In this document: in pieces, positions 60,101 through 64,000 of the stretch
Layout of the letters: each line of letters begins with the position of its first letter
Numbering within the stretch: the stretch's first letter is position 1
From: Thiorhodococcus mannitoliphagus
Lineage (GTDB): Bacteria; Pseudomonadota; Gammaproteobacteria; Chromatiales; Chromatiaceae
DNA: 64,000 bases
Assembly: GCF_010915725.1 (NCBI RefSeq)
Contig: NZ_JAAIJR010000002.1
Span: 62,001-126,000, forward strand
Direction: 5' to 3'
The notes under the pieces: generated by a model
What the model was told of the DNA's origin: nothing
Databases searched by the model: none
What the model saw: the letters and a program-made list of their open reading frames with translations, nothing else
Made by a program: the position numbers and the translations under genes

Positions 60101-62693
60101 GGCCAAGGTGCGAATCGAGCCCCGTTTCCCTGGGCTGGCGCTCGTCATGGTCATGGACGACCGGCTCATCGCCATGCATGCGGTGAAGGTTCCGGAAGCC
60201 GGCGCCTCGATCGCGCTGCCGGTCACCGCCGACTGGGGTCCAGGCGCCTATGTGACCGGCGTGCTCTACCGGCCGATGGACCTCGAGGCGCGACGGATGC
60301 CGGCGCGCGCCATCGGTTTGACCTGGGCCGGTGTCGATCCCCAGCGCCGCAAGCTGGCCGTGGCATTCGATCTGCCGGCGGCGCTCCAGGGCAGTGTCAG
60401 GCCGCGCCAGCGCATCGAGATTCCGGTCTCCGTTGGCAAGGCGGTGCCTGGGCAGTCGGCCTATGTGACGGTCTCTGCGGTCGACCTCGGGATCCTCAAT
60501 CTCACCCGCTATCAGGCGCCGGCGCCGGATGATTGGTACTTCGCCCAGCGCCGCCTCGGCATGGAGATCAGAGATGTCTACGGACAGCTGATCGACCGCA
60601 TGCAGGGTGTGCCAGGCGTGGTGCGTGCCGGAGGCGACGGCAGCTTGCTCAGCGCCGAGGGGCCGCCGCCGACGCAGGATCTGCTCGCCTTCCATTCCGG
60701 CATTCTGGCGCTGGACGATCAAGGTCAGGCCCGCGTCGCGATCGAGATCCCGGATTTCAACGGCAGCGTGCGCCTCATGGCCATGGCCTGGACGGCCGAT
60801 GGTGTCGGGCATGCCGCGCAGGACCTCCTGGTGCGCGACCCCATCGTGGTGACGCCTTCGATGCCGCGCTTCCTGGCGCCCGGCGACCGTGCTCGCGTTC
60901 GGATCGGGCTGGCCCATGTCGAGGGTGCTGCTGGCAAGGTGCAATTGCGGGTGTCGGCCTCGGGCGGTCACACCCGGATCCCCGGCAAGGCACAGACAAT
61001 CGAAGTGAGTCTGCCTGAGGGCGGGCGTGATCACATCGATGTGCCGATCTTGGCGGAAGGCGTCGGCGACGACCGGCTGACGATCGACCTCAGCACGCCG
61101 GACGGTCAAGTACTGCGCAAGACGCTGACGATTCCGGTGCGATCGAACGCCCCACGCACCAGCGAGACCCAGATCATGGCGTTGCCCGCAGGCGGTGCCT
61201 TCGAACTCGATCGGAGCCTGCTCGCCCAGCGGGTGGCGGGCACGGGCTCCGTGCTGGTTTCGATCGGTGGAGCCGGCCGGCTCGACGTCGCCGGTCTGCT
61301 GCTGTCGCTGGATCGCTACCCCTATGGCTGTACTGAGCAGCTGACCAGTCGCGCGCTACCCTTGCTCTATCTGAACCAGGTCGCCGCCTCGGTTGGGCTC
61401 GGCGGCGAGGTCGAGGCGAAGAAGCGCGTCACCGATGCGATAGCTCAGATTCTCGGCAAGCAGACGAGCAGCGGCAGCTTCGGTCTGTGGAGCGCGTCCG
61501 GGAGCAGTGACCTTTGGCTCGACGCCTATGTGTCCGACTTCCTGACCCGCGCCCGCGAGCTTGACGATGGCGTGCCTCAGGTGCCCTTCGAGATGGCGCT
61601 CGACAACCTGCGCAATGCCCTGTCCTACGCGCCTGATTTCAGCTCGGGCGGCGAGGCCGTGGCCTACGCCCTCTACGTCCTTGCGCGTAACGGCGAGGCG
61701 GCGATCGGTGATCTGCGCTACTACGCCGACACCAAGTTAGATGCCTTCGCGACGCCCTTGGCCAAGGCTCAGCTCGGCGCAGCGCTGGCGCTCTACGGGG
61801 ATCGTCCACGCGCAAACCGCGTCTTCGGCGCCGCCCTGGAGATGCTCTCCACGCCAGCGGATGACGATGATGCTCAATGGCGGGCCGACTTCGGGTCGCG
61901 CCTGCGGGACGGCGCGGGTCTCTTGGTCCTCGCGGCGGAGGCCGGCACGCCAGCGGTCCACATCCATGCCTTGGCGGAACGGCTCCAAGACCAATGGACC
62001 AAGGATCGCCATCGCAGCACCCAGGAAGAGGCTTGGCTCTTACTCGCGGCGCACGCGCTCATCGAGGGTGCGGTTCAGCCTGATCTGCGCGTTGGCGGTG
62101 AGCCGCTGCAGGGGGCTCTCTACCGACGTCTCGACGATGCGGCGCTGAGCGGCGAGGCACTCAGGATCGAGAATCTCGGTCCAGAGCCCTTGGAGGCCAT
62201 GGTGACCCTGACCGGCGTGCCGCAGACGCCAGAGCCCGCGGGCGGCAATGGCTACCTGATCGAGCGGGCCTACTACGACTTGCAGGGGCGGCGTATCGAC
62301 GTCAGCAGGCTCGAGCAGGGCGAGCGTCTCATTGCCGTTCTGACGGTCACCGCTAGCGCCAAGCGTCAGGCCAGGTTGATCCTGGACGACCCGCTGCCCG
62401 CCGGACTCGAGATCGACAACCCCAATCTCATCAAGGCTGGGGACATCAAGGAGATCCGCTGGCTCGGGCTCGAAGGGCAGGCCACCCATACCGAGTTCAG
62501 GGCAGACCGCTTCGTCGCGGCCGTGGACCGCTCGTCCAGCGCATCCAAGCGCTTCCAACTCGCCTACCGGTTGCGGGCTGTCTCGCCCGGGGTCTTCGCG
62601 CATCCGGCGGCGACGGTGGAGGACATGTATCGGCCGCGTCTGCGCGCTTGGACGGACACGGGGCGGGTAGAGATCCTGGGCGCGCAACCCTGA
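57192..62693 (+). CDS. periplasmic alpha-2-macroglobulin-family protein with PAN and TPR-like N terminus
   Basis: 1,833 residues. Signal peptide at about 1-28 (AMA-AEA) without a lipobox. Then an apple/PAN module (about 30-90) with four cysteines (DDCKAACREDARCKAF, QWCFLKE), a TPR-like helical region (about 105-270) and the MG domain chain. The thioester motif YGCTEQLTSR is at Cys1380-Gln1383, followed by the alpha-helical TED domain. It should trap foreign or self proteases in the periplasm. GGAG lies 8-11 bases before the ATG at 57192. pbpC follows after 17-37 bases, the same pairing as yfhM-pbpC in Escherichia coli. Confidence 0.92.
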   Translation: MPDSPLVSRRFWSALAVAWLILAGAMAAEARELVIAVGVDYFGRDYRTLKSVSLDDCKAACREDARCKAFTYNLGAQWCFLKESFAEARPFDGAVSGRVLVGETSSQDLLATRLSELAFLPRRELAEARELEARLAELTPPSARVESLAREAEAALASKQPERALERYREALRLGPERSSLWRGLAEASRSAEPSDRGVRRRLQRQATGAAINAYLRAEHEAAQAEALALLSLTLADRSQWRSAIRAARASLDLVDDPNVSVAYEKLIAEHGFRVTDHKVDSDAASPRICIAFSDKLATQIPNLADFVRVEGHTDLPIEPEAKQICIDGVRHGERYRVLVRAGLPAADGERLIKASDLQIYVRDRSPMVRFLGRAYVLPKGGEAAIPVVTVNTDLVDAKVYRIGDRSLTQAMADGVLRKQLGDWEVERLEERTGELVWAGSVEVTSELNREVTTAVPVGALIQDFQPGIYAMTARPSKAAKDDDNQATQWFIVSDLGLAAFSGNDGLHAMVRSLSTAKPLAEVALRLVAVNNEILGRARTDAAGYVRFEPGLLRGKGGNAPALLVAEGEDGDYGFLDLTQTPFDLSDRGVDGRPAPEPLDVYLVSERGAYRPGETVYLTALVRDARAYAVTGLPITLVVKRPDGVEHLRAILPDQGQGGHEAKVELSRTAMRGTWRAYLYSDPKGAALADLPFLVEDFEPERLTFEITSSAPAIDPADAPTLGIDARFLYGAPASGLDVEGAAQLKPTDALKAFPGYRFGLESESLTPIGGPLQAARTDAQGKAQLALDLPELPATSKLLKAEIQVRVLDESGRPVERERSLAVASKQPRIGVKPLFEGSVEQGGNARFEVIAIDAEGRRVALQGVRWRLSRLQTTFQWYESDGRWDYEPITSSQRVADGVVDLAATETLQLEAPVDWGAYRLALASSDGAVLPADLEFEAGWYVEPTAQDTPDQLKVSLDKAQYRIGDQAKVRIEPRFPGLALVMVMDDRLIAMHAVKVPEAGASIALPVTADWGPGAYVTGVLYRPMDLEARRMPARAIGLTWAGVDPQRRKLAVAFDLPAALQGSVRPRQRIEIPVSVGKAVPGQSAYVTVSAVDLGILNLTRYQAPAPDDWYFAQRRLGMEIRDVYGQLIDRMQGVPGVVRAGGDGSLLSAEGPPPTQDLLAFHSGILALDDQGQARVAIEIPDFNGSVRLMAMAWTADGVGHAAQDLLVRDPIVVTPSMPRFLAPGDRARVRIGLAHVEGAAGKVQLRVSASGGHTRIPGKAQTIEVSLPEGGRDHIDVPILAEGVGDDRLTIDLSTPDGQVLRKTLTIPVRSNAPRTSETQIMALPAGGAFELDRSLLAQRVAGTGSVLVSIGGAGRLDVAGLLLSLDRYPYGCTEQLTSRALPLLYLNQVAASVGLGGEVEAKKRVTDAIAQILGKQTSSGSFGLWSASGSSDLWLDAYVSDFLTRARELDDGVPQVPFEMALDNLRNALSYAPDFSSGGEAVAYALYVLARNGEAAIGDLRYYADTKLDAFATPLAKAQLGAALALYGDRPRANRVFGAALEMLSTPADDDDAQWRADFGSRLRDGAGLLVLAAEAGTPAVHIHALAERLQDQWTKDRHRSTQEEAWLLLAAHALIEGAVQPDLRVGGEPLQGALYRRLDDAALSGEALRIENLGPEPLEAMVTLTGVPQTPEPAGGNGYLIERAYYDLQGRRIDVSRLEQGERLIAVLTVTASAKRQARLILDDPLPAGLEIDNPNLIKAGDIKEIRWLGLEGQATHTEFRADRFVAAVDRSSSASKRFQLAYRLRAVSPGVFAHPAATVEDMYRPRLRAWTDTGRVEILGAQP

Positions 62694-62730
62694 TGCTGCG
62701 CGTCATCCCGTGGCCCGACACGCTGGAGTG

Positions 62731-64000
62731 ATGCGCCGGGGATTCGCGCTCCTGGCGCTGCTCGGCGGCTTGACGCTGGCGGCTAGGCTCGCGCTCGACG
62801 CCTGGGTCGCCGACGCCAAGCTCCCGGACCTGCAGCGACCGACATCGCCGGTGGTCTTGGACCGTCGCGGGGCGCTGCTGCGACCCTTTACGGTCGATGG
62901 CGGGCTGTGGCGCCTCCCCGTCGCGCTGGATGAGGTCGATCCGGACTATCTGCGTCTCCTCCAGCGCATCGAGGATCGGCGTTTTCAGCGGCACCCTGGT
63001 GTCGATCCCATCGCCCTTGCCCGCGCGGCCTGGCAATGGATACGTCATGGTCGCATCCTGTCCGGCGGCTCGACGCTGACCATGCAGGTGGCGCGTCTGC
63101 TGGAGGGGCGCTCGACACGCGAGCTTGGCGGCAAGGTCCGTCAGATCCGCACCGCGCTGGCGCTCGAGCGGCACTGGAGCAAGTCGGAGATCCTCGGGGC
63201 CTACCTGACCCTGGCGCCCTACGGCGGCAACCTGGAGGGAGTTCGCGCCGCGTCGCTCGCCTGGTTCGGCAAGGAGCCCGCACGCTTGAGCCTGGCCGAG
63301 GCCGCGCTGCTGGTCGCGCTGCCTCAGGCCCCCGAGGCGCGCCGTCCCGACCGGGACCGGGAGGCGGCGCGGCGCGCTCGGGATCGCATCTTGAGGCGCG
63401 CCTACGCAGCTGGACTCTTTGATGCCCTGGCCGTGCGCCGGGCGCTGGCCGAGCCCGTCCCCGGCCGTCGTCGTTCCTTTCCGATGCTGGCCGCGCATCT
63501 CACGCTGCGCCAGCACCAGGCCCATCCCCGCGCCGCGACGCTGAGATTGAGCATCGACGCCGCACTGCAGCGGCGTCTAGAGGCGCTCGTCGGTGAGCAG
63601 GCCAGGAGAGTGGGTGCGAAGCTGTCTGCCGCGCTCTTGGTGGTGCGACATGGCGATGGCGAGGTCTTGGTCTCGGTCGGCTCCGCAGGGCTCCTAGAGC
63701 CTGATCGCGACGGCTTCGTCGACATGACAGACGCCCTGCGCTCGCCTGGGTCGACCCTGAAGCCAGTGATCTATGGGTTGGCGTTCGAGGACGGCATTGC
63801 CCACCCCGAGAGCCTGATCGAGGATCGTCCCACCGGATTCTCCGGCTATGCGCCGGCTAATTTCGATCAGACCTATCAGGGAACCGTCACGGTTCGCCGC
63901 GCACTGCAGCGCTCACTCAATGTCCCGGCGGTCAAGCTGCTGCAAGCGGTTGGGCCAAGTCGCCTGCTCGCAAGGATGCGTCGTGCCGGGGCGCGGCCGC
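62731..64000 (+). CDS. pbpC: penicillin-binding protein 1C, peptidoglycan synthase (5' part)
   Basis: A bifunctional peptidoglycan glycosyltransferase and transpeptidase, 423 codons to the window edge. One N-terminal membrane helix is followed by the GT51 domain (RIEDRRFQRHPGVDP with E81, GGSTLTMQVAR, YLTLAPYGGNLEGV) and the start of the transpeptidase domain with active-site serine S341 (SPGSTLKPVIYG) and SLNVPAVKLLQ. The start is the ATG at 62731, or the in-frame GTG at 62710. It is paired with the alpha-2-macroglobulin gene, thought to protect periplasmic proteins when PbpC repairs the wall. The 3' end is outside the window. Confidence 0.94.
   Translation, partial: MRRGFALLALLGGLTLAARLALDAWVADAKLPDLQRPTSPVVLDRRGALLRPFTVDGGLWRLPVALDEVDPDYLRLLQRIEDRRFQRHPGVDPIALARAAWQWIRHGRILSGGSTLTMQVARLLEGRSTRELGGKVRQIRTALALERHWSKSEILGAYLTLAPYGGNLEGVRAASLAWFGKEPARLSLAEAALLVALPQAPEARRPDRDREAARRARDRILRRAYAAGLFDALAVRRALAEPVPGRRRSFPMLAAHLTLRQHQAHPRAATLRLSIDAALQRRLEALVGEQARRVGAKLSAALLVVRHGDGEVLVSVGSAGLLEPDRDGFVDMTDALRSPGSTLKPVIYGLAFEDGIAHPESLIEDRPTGFSGYAPANFDQTYQGTVTVRRALQRSLNVPAVKLLQAVGPSRLLARMRRAGARP

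Overview
The window is a high-GC chromosomal segment of a phototrophic purple bacterium, most probably a purple sulfur gammaproteobacterium of the Chromatiaceae. This is inferred from a bacteriochlorophyll/reaction-centre gene cluster beside gammaproteobacterial housekeeping genes. No species assignment is possible from sequence reading alone.

Layout. (1) 1-6979: the 5' end of a secreted protein gene, an HtrA protease - response regulator - histidine kinase operon with a candidate regulator box in front of it, a NamZ-type muramidase and queA. (2) 6980-9800: a gene-poor, repeat-rich stretch holding an H-NS-like gene and an RRM RNA-binding protein gene. (3) 9822-13412: an M61 peptidase, birA and coaX. 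(4) 13434-19585: a roughly 6 kb island between imperfect direct repeats, one of which is the 3' end of a tRNA-Arg(CCU) gene. It holds a heavily decayed type I restriction-modification locus (nonsense-mutated hsdR, hsdM with a nonsense codon and a small transposon-like insertion, an hsdS stub) and an intact higBA-like toxin-antitoxin pair. (5) 20391-43319: the photosynthesis cluster. It starts with an unusual bacteriophytochrome-like protein lacking the usual bilin-binding cysteine, followed by bchP-bchG and ppsR on the minus strand, then bchFNBHLM, puhABC, puhE, hemN, bchJ and a menE-like ligase on the plus strand. (6) 43488-54798: a minus-strand group for aryl-acid metabolism: iorA-iorB, two paaK-type CoA ligases, a tandem-ACT protein, a VPLPA-CTERM protein, an outer-membrane porin, a 56-residue symporter accessory protein and a sodium:solute symporter. 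(7) 54907-64000: two hotdog thioesterases, a membrane protein, a PAN/TPR/alpha-2-macroglobulin protein and the start of pbpC.

How it fits together. bchFNBHLM make chlorophyllide-type pigment from protoporphyrin IX; BchG and BchP add and reduce the geranylgeranyl tail; puhABC/E supply the reaction-centre H subunit and assembly factors; hemN supplies porphyrin under anoxia. PpsR, and possibly the phytochrome-like protein, would regulate them. The symporter, porin, IorAB and PaaK enzymes form a plausible route for aryl-pyruvate or aryl-acetate uptake and activation.

Four families of short MITE-like repeats (called A-D here) are scattered through the window. One copy of A interrupts hsdM so cleanly that the parent gene can be reconstructed.
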